Assembly (NCBI GenBank): GCA_045805265.1 | Contig: JBJMLO010000010.1 | Location: 1 to 24,473, forward strand | Direction: 5' to 3' | DNA length: 24,473 bases | Source: JBJMLO01 sp045805265 | GTDB lineage: Bacteria > Actinomycetota > UBA4738 > JACQTL01 | Shown: positions 1 through 8,920 of the stretch, piece after piece | How the letters are laid out: each line of letters opens with the position of its first letter | Position numbering within the stretch: position 1 is the first letter of the stretch | Notes under the pieces: model-generated | Told to the model about the DNA's origin: nothing | The model's database searches: none | Seen by the model: the letters and a program-made list of their open reading frames with translations, nothing else | Program-made: the position numbers and the translations under genes

Positions 1-6
1 CTTAGT

Positions 7-1489
7 GTCCGCGGACGTGGTGTACGAACGACCTGAGGGTCCTTGAAGTAGAAGACCACCGCTTCATCCTCATCGAGAACCGACCAAGGAACTCGGAGAG
101 GAGGAACACGGTGGTCGAACCAACTGTGGACCCGCTCGTCTGGCTCGGCAAGCACCTCGAGGAAGCCGACACCGACCTGCTGCGGGAGATGCTCCGCACG
201 TTCATCCAACACCTGATGTCCGCCCAGGCCGACGCGATCTGCGGGGCCCCGTACGGAGAGCGGAGTTCGGAGCGGGTGAACCAGCGAAACGGCTACCGGC
301 AGCGCCCGTTCGACACGCGGGCGGGGACGATCGACCTGCTCGTGCCGAAGCTCCGTTCGGGGAGCTACTTCCCCGACTGGCTGGTGGAGCCCCGCCGGCG
401 GGCCGAGCGGGCCCTCGTGCAGGTCGTGGCGGAGTGCTACGTGAAGGGTGTGTCGACGAGACGGGTGGACGGCCTCGTGCGGACCCTCGGCATCGAGGGC
501 ATCTCGAAGTCCCAGGTCTCGGAGTTGGCCAAGTCCCTCGACGAGGCGGTGGAGGCGTTCCGGAGCCGTCCGCTCGACACCGGCCCGTACACCTACCTGT
601 GGCTCGACGCGCTCGAGATCCGGTGCCGCGAGGCCGGGCGGATCGTCTCCGTCGCGGCGGTCGTGGCGACGGCGGTGAACGCCGACGGTCGCCGGGAGAT
701 CCTCGGCCTCGACATCTTCACCAACGAGGACGGCGCGGGGTGGACGTCGTTCCTGCGTGGCCTCGTGGCGAGGGGGCTGTCCGGGGTCCAGCTCGTGATC
801 TCCGATGATCACCGGGGCCTGACCCACGCCATCGCCGCGGTGCTCCCCGGGACGTCGTGGCAGCGCTGCCGGGTGCACTTCGTCAGGAACCTCCAGTCCC
901 ATGTCCCCAAGCTCGCCCAGCCCATGGTGGGGACGCTCGTGCGCTCGATCTTCGCCCAGCCCTCCGCGCAGGAGGTCCGCGCGCAGCTCGACCGGGTGAT
1001 CGCCCAGCTTGAGGGGAGGTTCCCGAAGGCGGCCGAGATCCTGGCCGAGGCCGCGCCGGACATCACGGCGTTCTGCGCGTTCCCCATCGAGCACTGGCGG
1101 CAGATCTGGTCGAACAACCCCCAGGAGCGGTTGAACCGGGAGATCCGCCGGCGCACCGACGTCGTGGGGATCTTTCCCAACCGCGATGCGATCGTGCGCC
1201 TGGTCGGCTCGGTCCTCGCCGAGCAGCACGACGAGTGGCAGGTGTGCCACCGGTACATGGGCACCGAGCTGTTGACGAAGGCTCGTATGACGATGCTCGA
1301 GACCACCGAACCGAGAGAGGAGGTGATCGGGGAGCTGGTAGCGGCCGGATGAGGACCACGAGGCTCGGATCTCCCGGGCCCCTCACCCCGGGGTCCGTTC
1401 GATCGAGGCTCTACGGGCCTCTCAGCCAGCCGTTTTCAGCGAAAGGCATGAGAGATGACGCGGTGGTCTCTTACACCACGTTGACGGAC
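7..1489 (+). mobile_element. IS256-family insertion sequence, apparently complete
   Basis: The element contains one intact transposase gene (111-1352). Its right end at 1472-1489, read on the complementary strand, matches the left end at 7-24 in 15 of 18 positions; the shared core is acgtggtgta. A second matching block, gaccaccgc followed by tcatc, lies at about 53-66 on the left and directly inside the right repeat, so the left end seems to carry about 27 extra bases between the two blocks. The left flank is only six bases long in this window, so no target-site duplication can be checked. The right flank is the remnant of an interrupted gene. The exact outer boundaries are inferred from the inverted repeats. 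Confidence 0.75.
111..1352 (+). CDS. IS256-family transposase (DDE, mutator type), full length
   Basis: This 413-residue protein has the usual length and architecture of IS256/mutator transposases. It would cut and rejoin the element's ends in the cytoplasm. The catalytic triad can be placed at D166 (in LWLDALE), D232 (in ISDDHRGL) and E339 (in NNPQERLNREIRRRT), and the family signature after the glutamate is well kept. The GTG start at 111 follows a strong Shine-Dalgarno, GAGGAGG at 98-104, with a six-base spacer. No frameshift or internal stop is seen, so the gene is probably active. The insertion destroyed the 5' part of the gene immediately to its right. Confidence 0.95.
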   Translation: MVEPTVDPLVWLGKHLEEADTDLLREMLRTFIQHLMSAQADAICGAPYGERSSERVNQRNGYRQRPFDTRAGTIDLLVPKLRSGSYFPDWLVEPRRRAERALVQVVAECYVKGVSTRRVDGLVRTLGIEGISKSQVSELAKSLDEAVEAFRSRPLDTGPYTYLWLDALEIRCREAGRIVSVAAVVATAVNADGRREILGLDIFTNEDGAGWTSFLRGLVARGLSGVQLVISDDHRGLTHAIAAVLPGTSWQRCRVHFVRNLQSHVPKLAQPMVGTLVRSIFAQPSAQEVRAQLDRVIAQLEGRFPKAAEILAEAAPDITAFCAFPIEHWRQIWSNNPQERLNREIRRRTDVVGIFPNRDAIVRLVGSVLAEQHDEWQVCHRYMGTELLTKARMTMLETTEPREEVIGELVAAG

Positions 1490-1775
1490 GCGGCCTCGCT
1501 CGGAGGAGTTCGGTTCCTTCCTCGAAGGCGTCCGTGAGCTGCATCGCACTCTTCACGGCGCCGCAGAGTTCTCACCGATGGAACCGTGGGTGAACCTCCG
1601 CCTCCAAGGCGATGGCCTTGGCCAGGTCTCGGTCTCCGGAACTGCGGACGACAAGGTCTCGACTGGCAACAAACTCCAATTTCGATTCGAGCTCGACCAG
1701 ACCTGGCTGCCAAAGATCATCGAGGATCTTGAAGCTCTGATGCGGGAGTTCCCCGTGGTGGGTGGTCGCGAATGA
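1485..1775 (+). pseudogene. 3' fragment of a WapI-like small protein, cut by IS256
   Basis: An open frame runs without a start codon from the IS256 right end to the TGA at 1773-1775 and gives about 96 residues. The later part contains EPWVNLRLQGDG, TGNKLQFRFELDQTWLP and DLEALMREFPVVG. I recognise this from actinobacterial and Bacillus small proteins annotated as WapI-family immunity-type proteins, in which the same segment forms the C-terminal half. The reading frame continues upstream of the ATG at 1578 into IS256 DNA. This is best explained as the tail of a gene whose 5' half now lies on the far side of the insertion, outside the window. An alternative is a small ORF starting at 1578 (65 residues). 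The family assignment is by motif memory and moderately certain. Confidence 0.6.
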
Positions 1776-2039
1776 GCGCTGCTCGGCCGGCGACGCTAGC
1801 GTCCGCCACGCCAGTGCGCTGTCATCGGAACGCCCCGCGGTTAGGCGGCTGGAACGGGTACTGAAGCCACCGGGACCAGCGCTCGCCGACATCGGGCATA
1901 CGCGGCGTCGGCGTATCACGTGACCGGGGAGCTTCGCGTGCCGACGATCCAGGATCCGGACCTCAGGCTCCAGACGTCCCCTCGTGCGCGGGACGAGCGA
2001 CCATTGACCCGCCCGAGCGCACCTGCCATGGTCTGCGGC

Positions 2040-3080
2040 ATGGTTCGTCGTAGGGCAGGCGTCTGCCGAGCGGCGATCGCGTTCGCCGGGACCGCGGCGA
2101 TGCTGTGGACCGCCGCGCCGGCCTCCGCCGGAATCACCGACCCGGTCCCGCTGCGAGCGACGAAGGCCGAGGAGCAGATCCCCGCCTCGAGCCGCGGCTA
2201 CCTGGCCTGGGCGCAGTCCAACCGCGCCCTTCCTCGGGTGGAACTGCGCCGCCCGGACGGCACCATCGTGCGGGTCAACCCGATCGGGACGTTCGGCTGG
2301 CCGGGCGGATTCGACGGAAAGCGGCTGGTCCTTCAGCGGTCGAAGACCGGCACATTCAACTCCGACTTGTTGCTGTACAACGTGAAGACCGGTCGCACGC
2401 GAGGGTTCCCCGCGACGGTGAACACGAGGCGGTGGGAGTGGGGGCCGACGCTGTCGGGCGACCTCGTGATGTTCGGGCGGAACCGCAACGGCAGGGACTG
2501 GGAGGTGCTGCTCTTCGACAGGAGGACCTCGGAGCTGAAGGTCTTGGCCGGCCCCACGAACCGCGCCGAGCTGTTAGTCGGCCAGGTCAACGGGCGCTAC
2601 GCGGTGTGGACGCGGGCCACCGACGACGGCTGGGACGTGATCCTGTACGACCTCGTGACGGGGACGTGGACCCGCATCCCGCGCCCCGACGGGGTCTTCG
2701 CGCAGTACGCCCCCTCGGTGACGGCCGACGGAACCGCGTACTTCGCGACCAGCGGCAACAGATGTGGGGAGGACGTCTCGATCCAGATGCGTCCGATCGG
2801 CGGTCCCACGACGCAGCTGTTCGCGCTCCCTCCGCAGCACGACATCCAGCGGACCTACGTCGACGAAAGCGGAGCCGATCCGCAGGTGCTGTACGACCCG
2901 GGCAGGTGCCTGCTCGGCTTCGCACCGTTCGTACGATTGCTGTCCCACGAGGACATCTGGGGCTTCACCGACCTCGGGGATGGGAGCGGCCGTCCGGGTT
3001 CCGCGGCGACGGCGCCGTCCGCCGCGCCGTCCGGGCCCGGGAAGCGCATATGGATGCCTTCGGCGGGCATCCGCGGCTGA
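2040..3080 (+). CDS. Secreted TolB/WD40-like beta-propeller protein
   Basis: The protein of about 346 residues begins with a signal peptide: MVRRR, a hydrophobic stretch, then a likely cleavage site after APASA at residue 30. The rest is a run of propeller-like blades with recurring patterns such as VNGRYAVWTRATDDGWDVILYD and LSGDLVMFGRNRNGRDWEVLLFD. These resemble the YLVW...DVYLYD blades of actinobacterial TolB-type periplasmic or extracellular proteins. The C-terminus is Pro/Ser/Ala-rich with no sortase motif or membrane anchor. The frame is open back to a GTG at 1920, and ATG 2028 is also possible. None has a good ribosome site; 2040 was chosen because it puts the signal peptide at the N-terminus. 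No enzymatic residues are evident, so a binding or scaffold role is likely. It has no functional link with the purine locus. Confidence 0.65.
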   Translation: MVRRRAGVCRAAIAFAGTAAMLWTAAPASAGITDPVPLRATKAEEQIPASSRGYLAWAQSNRALPRVELRRPDGTIVRVNPIGTFGWPGGFDGKRLVLQRSKTGTFNSDLLLYNVKTGRTRGFPATVNTRRWEWGPTLSGDLVMFGRNRNGRDWEVLLFDRRTSELKVLAGPTNRAELLVGQVNGRYAVWTRATDDGWDVILYDLVTGTWTRIPRPDGVFAQYAPSVTADGTAYFATSGNRCGEDVSIQMRPIGGPTTQLFALPPQHDIQRTYVDESGADPQVLYDPGRCLLGFAPFVRLLSHEDIWGFTDLGDGSGRPGSAATAPSAAPSGPGKRIWMPSAGIRG

Positions 3081-3424
3081 TCGTTATCGCCTCCCCGCCC
3101 CGAGTGTCTAGGTAGCCACGCCCGGCCCGTCCCCCGACACCTCCGGAGCGTCGGGGCGACAGGTCCCAGAACCCCAGGCCGACACGGCCGGGACACCTCC
3201 CGGGCCCCGGAATGCCAGAGTGGCTCCCTCAGTCCAGGGAAGGGCCCAGGAGCTTCCTCCGGCCCGCAGAACTCCACGGGTCAGTCCAACATCGGCGCCG
3301 ACCAAGAGCTAGTTGCCGATGAGGATGACGGTGGCCTTCTACGTCAGGGGGGATTTCCACTTCAGAAGTCCATCCCGAATTTCCACCGCTAGCTGGGACG
3401 CTAACGACAGGAGGCGGAGCACTG
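3081..3424. other. Intergenic stretch with possible IS21-type end remnant
   Basis: No coding sequence is supported here. Near the right side the 10-mer GRATTTCCAC occurs twice, at 3351-3360 (preceded by a run of G) and 3377-3386. Such repeated GGGGGATTTCCAC-like motifs are typical of IS21-family ends, but no istA/istB sequence is present. The remainder is GC-rich with no clear promoter or terminator. Confidence 0.3.
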
Positions 3425-3988
3425 ATGCTCGACCTGGTCGCGTTGGGCGGAGACAATGGGCACACGACCATGACGACCACAAGTGTCCGAGACTCCGTTC
3501 CGGAGGACATCGCGTACCTCGTGGAGCTCAGGCAGCAGCTCCAGGCCGCGGACTGGTGGCTTGGGGGGTGGCCGCGGGAGGGTGACATCGCCGTCATTGC
3601 GACGAACGAAGCCGGCGACCGCATCGGAGCGGCTTGGTGTCGGCGCGAATCTGTCCCCCAGGTGGTTGCTGGAGTCTCCGAGGACTATCGGCGGCAAGGG
3701 GTGGCCGAGACCCTTCTGCATGCGCTTGCCGACCGCGCCGCCGCCCTCGGTGTCAGCGTTCTGCATGCGACTGTCTGGAACTCGAACACCGGGGCCCTCC
3801 GGCTCGCTCTGAAGGTCGGCTTCGTCGAGCGCAGCGTAGTCGCGGACAGGACTGAACTGCTCTGGAATCTCAGTGATGTCGCTATCCAGTCCGGAGGAGT
3901 GACATTGCCCCGCCGCGCACGGAGGTTCGACGGCACCCGGTCGCCAGCACTTGGTCGAAGTCCGCCTGAATCTCACCTCCCGCTCTGA
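3425..3988 (+). CDS. GNAT-family N-acetyltransferase
   Basis: This 187-residue protein carries the acetyl-CoA binding motif of the GNAT fold, YRRQGVAETLL (residues 88-98). It is followed by the standard helix and the motif-B segment VWNSNTGALRLALKVGF (117-133), so it should transfer an acetyl group from acetyl-CoA to an amine; the substrate cannot be told. The ATG at 3425 has AGGAGG at 3409-3414 with a ten-base spacer. An internal ATG at 3470 also begins a typical GNAT N-terminus and would remove a non-conserved 15-residue leader. About 40 residues after the fold are low-complexity and may be a tail. It stands alone, convergent with the leftward operon that ends at 4110. Confidence 0.8.
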   Translation: MLDLVALGGDNGHTTMTTTSVRDSVPEDIAYLVELRQQLQAADWWLGGWPREGDIAVIATNEAGDRIGAAWCRRESVPQVVAGVSEDYRRQGVAETLLHALADRAAALGVSVLHATVWNSNTGALRLALKVGFVERSVVADRTELLWNLSDVAIQSGGVTLPRRARRFDGTRSPALGRSPPESHLPL

Positions 3989-4109
3989 TCGGGACGTTCC
4001 GGAACTTGTCCGAGTTGACAGCCTCACGCACTCCAGAGTGCTGTCATTGGGCGGTCGCGGTGTTTTGGCGCGCGCCAAGGGCTTCAGCGCATAGGGACGA
4101 CGACCCGGG

Positions 4110-5102
4110 TCAGCCCGTGAAGCCGCCCATCGTGAGCGCGCAGAGGGCCTTGCCCGTGTGCATGCGGTTCTCGGCCTCGTCGTAGACGACTGACTGGGGG
4201 CCGTCGATGACCTCGTCGGTGACCTCGGTGCCGCGGTCGGCCGGGAGGCAGTGCATGTACAGCGCGTCGTCTGAGGCCAGGCCCATCTTCTCGACGTCGC
4301 AGATCCACCCGGCGTATTCGGTGGCTCCTCGGGCGGCCTCGTCGCTAAATGCATCCAGCCGACCCCAAGACTTCGGGTACACGACATCGGCGCCCTCGAA
4401 GGCCTCTTCCATGGAGTTCGTGAACGACAGGGTCGCGCCGCCGTCCGCCGCGGCCTTCTTCGCCTTCTCGATCGTCTCCGGCATCAGCTCCCAGCCCGGC
4501 GGGTGCGCCACGACGACGTCGATCCCGTAGCGGGGCATGAGCATCGCCAAGCCCTGCGGAACCGAGAGCGGCTTCGCGTACGACGGCGCGTACGCCCACG
4601 ACACCGCCATCTTCAGGCCCCGCAGGTCCTGGCCGCGGTGCTCCCGGAGCGTCATCAGGTCGGCCAGCGTCTGCGTCGGGTGGTCGACGTCGCACTGCAG
4701 GTTGATCACCGGGATTTCGGCCCACCGGGCCACCTCGCGCATCCACTTGTTGCCCTCGTACGGCACGAGGTCGTGGCGGATCGCCAGCCCGTGGCCGTAG
4801 CGCGACAGGATGATCCCCATGTCCTTCGGGCTCTCCCCGTGGGCGACCTGGGTCTTGTCGGCGTCGAGGAAGATCGCGTGGCCGCCGAGCTGGGTCATCC
4901 CCGACTCGAACGCGTTGCGCGTCCGGGTCGACTTGTCGAGGAACAGCATGAACAGCGTCTTGTCGTCCAGCAGGCGGTGGCGCTCCCCTCCCTTGAACTT
5001 CGCCTTCAGCTCCGAGGCCACCGCGATGGCCTCGTCGATCTCCTCGGTGGTCCAGTCGGACGTCTCGATGTAGTCGCGTCCGGTCAGGCTCGTGCGGTCC
5101 AT
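4110..5102 (-). CDS. ygeW: YgeW-type carbamoyltransferase
   Basis: This 330-residue member of the aspartate/ornithine carbamoyltransferase superfamily has the carbamoyl-phosphate motifs STRTR (58-62), HPTQ (141-144) and HCLPADR (284-290). The segments SWAYAPSYAKPLSVPQG, NLQCDVDHPTQ, SMEEAFEGADVVYPKSW and ALYMHCLPAD match the E. coli YgeW pattern rather than ArgF/ArgI or PyrB. YgeW is linked to anaerobic purine breakdown, where it is thought to move a carbamoyl group from a ureido amino acid to phosphate. It is shorter than E. coli YgeW (about 396 residues), mainly between the YPKSW and HCLPAD segments and at the C-terminus. It is the last gene of the leftward operon, 39 bases after xdhA, with GGAGGAG six bases before the ATG. 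The true substrate is unknown. Confidence 0.85.
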   Translation of the reverse strand: MDRTSLTGRDYIETSDWTTEEIDEAIAVASELKAKFKGGERHRLLDDKTLFMLFLDKSTRTRNAFESGMTQLGGHAIFLDADKTQVAHGESPKDMGIILSRYGHGLAIRHDLVPYEGNKWMREVARWAEIPVINLQCDVDHPTQTLADLMTLREHRGQDLRGLKMAVSWAYAPSYAKPLSVPQGLAMLMPRYGIDVVVAHPPGWELMPETIEKAKKAAADGGATLSFTNSMEEAFEGADVVYPKSWGRLDAFSDEAARGATEYAGWICDVEKMGLASDDALYMHCLPADRGTEVTDEVIDGPQSVVYDEAENRMHTGKALCALTMGGFTG

Positions 5103-5141
5103 GTCGATCTCCTCCCCGGCCGACCTGAAACAGGGGCCGGC

Positions 5142-7562
5142 CTACTTCATCAGCTCCTGCTGGCCCATCCCCAAGCCGTGGAGCTCGGGGACGGACACCT
5201 GCCACGGCACGTCGGGCGGCGGCGGCGCGGGTCCCCCGGCGGCCGGCCCGCGCAGCCCCACGATGTCGTCCGGCGATACCGGTGCGCGGTTCAGCTCCAG
5301 GCCGGTCGCGTCGCGGATGGCCGCGACGACGGCCGCGGTGGAGACGATCGTCGACGTCTCCCCCACGCCCTTCGCGCCGAACGGCACGCCGGGTTCCGGC
5401 TCCTCGATCAGCACCGACTCCACCGGCGGCACGTCGAGGATCGTCGGGATCAGGTAGTCGGTGAACGACGCGTTCCGGATGATCCCCGCCTCGAGCTGTA
5501 CCTGCTCCATCAGCGCCAGCCCCAGGCCCTGAGCGGTCCCGCCCTCGATCTGGCCGTACACGGCCTGGGGGTTCAGCGCCCGGCCGACGTCCTGGGCCGC
5601 CGCGATCTGCAGCACGCGGACCAGCCCGAGATCCGTGTCCACCTCCACCACGGCCCGCTCGCAGGCGAACACGAACATCACGTGGATGTCGCCCTGGCCC
5701 CGTTCGTCGAAGGGCCCGGTCCGGCGGTGGTGGAACACCGCGGACCGCGAGATCGGCTCCGCGACCAGGTCGCCGACCAGCGCGACCAGCCGATCGCCGC
5801 TCTCGACCCTCCCGGCGCGGACCTCCAGGTCGGTCGCGTCCTCGGCGATCCCCCGGGCCCGCTGCAGCAGCTCGTCGCGCACCTCACGGCAGGCCATCTG
5901 CACGGCGCCGCCGGACATGAAGGTCTGGCGCGATGCGGACGAGGAACCGGCCGACCTGATCCCCACCGTGTCGTGCGGCTCGAACACGACATCGTCGACG
6001 CCGAGTTCCTCCCGGGCGATCTGGGCGAGGACCGTCAACAACCCCTGCCCGCACTCCACGGCCGCGGTGTCGATGGACGCCACGGGCCCGTCGGGGCCGG
6101 CGGACAGCGTGACCCGAGCGTCCGAGGAGTCGTCGAACCCCTCGCTGTACGCCACGTTCTTGTAGCCGAGCGCCCAGCCGACCCCGCGGCGCAGGCCCTC
6201 GCCGCGGCCGACGTTGCCGGCGCCTCCCGGGTACTCGATGGCGTCCCGACCGGCGGCCCGCTCCTCCGCAGGCTCGGGGATCCGCCGCACCGCCTCCAGG
6301 CATTCCCGGGCCGGGGCCGTTCCCTTGATCACCTGGCCGGTGGCCAGGACCGACCCCGTCTTGACGACGTTCTTCAGCCGGAGCTCCACGCGGTCCATGC
6401 CGAGCTGATCCGCCAGCCGGTCCATCAGCGCCTCGCCGGCGAAGCAGGTCTGCGGTGCGCCGAACCCCCGCATCGCCCCGCACGGCGGGTTGTTCGAGTA
6501 CACCGCGGTGCCCTCGAGCCGCGCGTTCGGCACCTCGTACGGCCCGCTGAGGAACGTGGTGGCGTTGGCGATGACGGCCGGGCTGCTCGACGCGTAGGCG
6601 CCGCCGTCGATGAGCATGCGCGCCTGGACGTTCTGCAGCTTGCCGTCGCGCGAGGCGCCGATCCGCATCCAGATCCGCGACGGGTGGCGCTTCTTGTGCG
6701 CGAGGAACGACTCCTCGCGGCCGAACGACATCTTCACGGGCCGGCCGGTCCGGAGGGCCAGCATGCAGGCGTGGATCTGGAGGTGCACGTCCTCCCGCGA
6801 GCCGAACGCGCCGCCCATCCCGGCCAGCGTGATCCGGACCTTCGACTCGGGAAGTCCGAGGCACGGAGCGATCTGCTGGAGGTCCACGTGGAGCCACTGC
6901 GTGTTCACGAACAGGTCGACGCCGCCGTCCTCGGCGGGGATGGCCAGCCCGCCCTCCGGGCCGAGCGGCGCGTTGTCCTGCATCGCGGTCTCCGAGTACC
7001 CCTCGACCCACACCTCGGCGTCCGCGTCGGGATCGCCATGCACGATGTGGAGGTGCCGGAGCACGTTGCCGAACTCGTGGACCTTCGGCGCGTCCGGGTC
7101 GAGCGCCCGGACCATGTCGGTGACGGCGGGGAGCTCCTGGTACTCGACGCGCACCAGGTCCGCGGCCCGCCGGGCCTGCTCGGGCGTCTCGGCGGCCAGC
7201 ACGGCGACCGGTTCGCCCGCGTACCGGACGACGCCGTCGGCCATCACCGGCTGGTCCGAGAACTCCAGGCCGAACGTCTTCTTTCCCGGGACATCCTCCA
7301 TCGTCAGCACGGCCTTCACGCCGGGCGCCCGCAGGGCCTCCGCCGGGTCGATCGACAGCACCGTGGCGTGCGCGAACGGGCTCCGGACCGTGTGGCCCCA
7401 CAGCATGCCCTCGGCCCACACGTCGCTCGCGAACGCGAACTTCCCCTGCACCTTCGGGATGCCGTCCACGCGAGGCGCCGAGACGCCGACGCCCAGGCCG
7501 ACGCGCTCGTCCACCCGGGAGCCGGTCGCCGCGCCCTCGTTCCTCGCGCCCGTCGTGCTCAT
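5142..7562 (-). CDS. xdhA: Xanthine dehydrogenase, molybdenum-binding subunit
   Basis: An 806-residue large subunit of the xanthine dehydrogenase / aldehyde oxidase family, related to XdhA/PucD. It would bind the molybdopterin cofactor and hydroxylate hypoxanthine, xanthine or a related purine. Visible cofactor motifs include GGAFGSREDVHLQ, the loop CGAMRGFGAPQT and the C-terminal FGAKGVGE with the catalytic glutamate at E735. The segment QDNAPLGPEGGLA replaces the more usual HxxxEP-type motif. A proline-rich tail of about 35 residues follows the conserved end. The ATG at 7562 overlaps the stop of the upstream deaminase gene (ATGA). Its FAD and Fe-S partners are encoded just upstream at 9400-10287 and 8917-9393, with the deaminase between them, so the three subunits are co-transcribed. 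The exact purine specificity cannot be read from sequence. Confidence 0.9.
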   Translation of the reverse strand: MSTTGARNEGAATGSRVDERVGLGVGVSAPRVDGIPKVQGKFAFASDVWAEGMLWGHTVRSPFAHATVLSIDPAEALRAPGVKAVLTMEDVPGKKTFGLEFSDQPVMADGVVRYAGEPVAVLAAETPEQARRAADLVRVEYQELPAVTDMVRALDPDAPKVHEFGNVLRHLHIVHGDPDADAEVWVEGYSETAMQDNAPLGPEGGLAIPAEDGGVDLFVNTQWLHVDLQQIAPCLGLPESKVRITLAGMGGAFGSREDVHLQIHACMLALRTGRPVKMSFGREESFLAHKKRHPSRIWMRIGASRDGKLQNVQARMLIDGGAYASSSPAVIANATTFLSGPYEVPNARLEGTAVYSNNPPCGAMRGFGAPQTCFAGEALMDRLADQLGMDRVELRLKNVVKTGSVLATGQVIKGTAPARECLEAVRRIPEPAEERAAGRDAIEYPGGAGNVGRGEGLRRGVGWALGYKNVAYSEGFDDSSDARVTLSAGPDGPVASIDTAAVECGQGLLTVLAQIAREELGVDDVVFEPHDTVGIRSAGSSSASRQTFMSGGAVQMACREVRDELLQRARGIAEDATDLEVRAGRVESGDRLVALVGDLVAEPISRSAVFHHRRTGPFDERGQGDIHVMFVFACERAVVEVDTDLGLVRVLQIAAAQDVGRALNPQAVYGQIEGGTAQGLGLALMEQVQLEAGIIRNASFTDYLIPTILDVPPVESVLIEEPEPGVPFGAKGVGETSTIVSTAAVVAAIRDATGLELNRAPVSPDDIVGLRGPAAGGPAPPPPDVPWQVSVPELHGLGMGQQELMK

Positions 7563-8920
7563 GCGTTCACCCGTTCGGCGATCCGCCGCGCCATCCGGTG
7601 GCCGTCCACGGCCAGCCGTTCCTCGTCGACGCCGGTCAGCCGGCCGTCCGCGACCACGCGGCGGCCCTCCACGAAGAGGTCCCGGACCCGCTGCGGCGCA
7701 CAGAAGGCCAGCGCGGCGACGGGGTCGCCGTCCGCCCCGGCGAACGCTAGTCCCGTGACGTCGAACAGGGCCACGTCCGCGCGCTTCCCGCGCTCCAGGG
7801 AACCGATCTCCTCCTCCCGACCGAGGCACCGGGCTCCGCCCCGCGTGGCGATCCGCAGCGCCTCCCGCGCCGACAGCGCGGTCGGGTCCATGCCGGCCCG
7901 CGCCACGAGCATGGCCTGGCGGACCTCGGCCAGCAGGTCGTTGGAGTCGTTCGACGCCGACCCGTCCACGCCGAGCCCCACCGGCACGCCCGCGTCCAGC
8001 AGCGCGCGCACCCGCGCGATGCCGCTGCCCAGGCGGAGGTTCGACGAGGGGCAGTGCGCCACCCCCGTTCCCGTCTCCCCCAACCGCGCGACGTCGTCGT
8101 CGGACAGGTGCACGCCGTGGGCGAGCCAGACGTCGGCGCCGAGGAACTCCAGGTCCTCGAGCAGCTGGATCGGCCGGACGCCGAACTGCTCCAGGCAGAA
8201 GTCGTCCTCGTCGAGGGCCTCGGCGATGTGGGTGTGCAGGCGCAGGCCCAGGCGCCGGGCCAGCGCGACGGACTCCTTCATCAGCTCCGGGGTCACGCTG
8301 AACGGCGAGCACGGCGCGACCGCGATCCGGAGCATCGAGCCCGGCGCGGCATCGTGATGCATCGTCACGGCGTCCTCGGTCTGCTGCAGGATCGTGTCTC
8401 GGTCCTGGATCAGCGAGTCGGGAGGCAGCCCCCCGTCCGACCGCCCGAGGTCCATCGAGCCGCGGCACGGGTGGAACCGGACCCCGACTTCCCGCGCCGA
8501 GTCGATCTCGGCCGCCAGCAGGTCGCCGGCGCCCTCAGGGAACACGTAGTGGTGATCGGTCGACGTGGAGCAGCCGGACAGCGCGAGCTCGGCGAGCCCG
8601 ACCGACGCGGCGGTCCGGGTCCACTCCTCGTCGATCCCGGTCCACACCGGATACAGCTCCTGGAGCCATTGGAACAGGCCGTCCGCCTGGACCCGGGCCC
8701 GGGTGAGCACCTGGTACAGGTGGTGGTGGGTGTTCACCAGGCCGGGAACCGCAACGCAGCCGGAGGCGTCGACGACCTCGTCGGCTGCCGACGGCGGCTC
8801 CCCGGACCCCACCCACTCGATCACGCCGTCCCGGACGAGGATCGACCCGGCGGCGACCTCGGTCCCCGTGTCGTCCATCGTGGCGACGACCTCGCACCCC
8901 CGAATGAGCAGCGACGTCAC
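7559..8920 (-). CDS. 8-oxoguanine deaminase-like amidohydrolase
   Basis: This 453-residue metal-dependent amidohydrolase probably deaminates 8-oxoguanine to urate, or a similar oxopurine or pterin. Metal ligands are visible: NTHHHLYQ (H65 and H67), HTHIAE (H231, with E234), AHGVHL (H268) and GVDGS (D319). The segments PCSPFSVT, LDEDDFCLEQFG, VAHCPSSNLRLGSGI and LGVDGSASNDSND are the characteristic pattern of proteins annotated as 8-oxoguanine deaminase. It is distinct from the SsnA-type protein at 11331-12680. The GTG start at 8920 overlaps the xdhC stop (GTGA), and its own stop overlaps the xdhA start, so translation is likely coupled. Its position between subunits of a xanthine dehydrogenase supports a purine role. 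Plain guanine deaminase or isoxanthopterin deaminase are alternatives. Confidence 0.85.
   Translation of the reverse strand: MTSLLIRGCEVVATMDDTGTEVAAGSILVRDGVIEWVGSGEPPSAADEVVDASGCVAVPGLVNTHHHLYQVLTRARVQADGLFQWLQELYPVWTGIDEEWTRTAASVGLAELALSGCSTSTDHHYVFPEGAGDLLAAEIDSAREVGVRFHPCRGSMDLGRSDGGLPPDSLIQDRDTILQQTEDAVTMHHDAAPGSMLRIAVAPCSPFSVTPELMKESVALARRLGLRLHTHIAEALDEDDFCLEQFGVRPIQLLEDLEFLGADVWLAHGVHLSDDDVARLGETGTGVAHCPSSNLRLGSGIARVRALLDAGVPVGLGVDGSASNDSNDLLAEVRQAMLVARAGMDPTALSAREALRIATRGGARCLGREEEIGSLERGKRADVALFDVTGLAFAGADGDPVAALAFCAPQRVRDLFVEGRRVVADGRLTGVDEERLAVDGHRMARRIAERVNA

Noticed and set aside
4065..4078. Palindrome ttggcgcgcgccaa as terminator of the leftward operon
   Set aside because: No T-run follows in the leftward direction and the stem is a plain self-complementary GC repeat; too weak to call.
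4503..8357. 1284-codon open frame on the plus strand
   Set aside because: It is an antisense shadow of ygeW, xdhA and the deaminase gene; the translation is Arg/His/Pro-rich with no recognisable motif.
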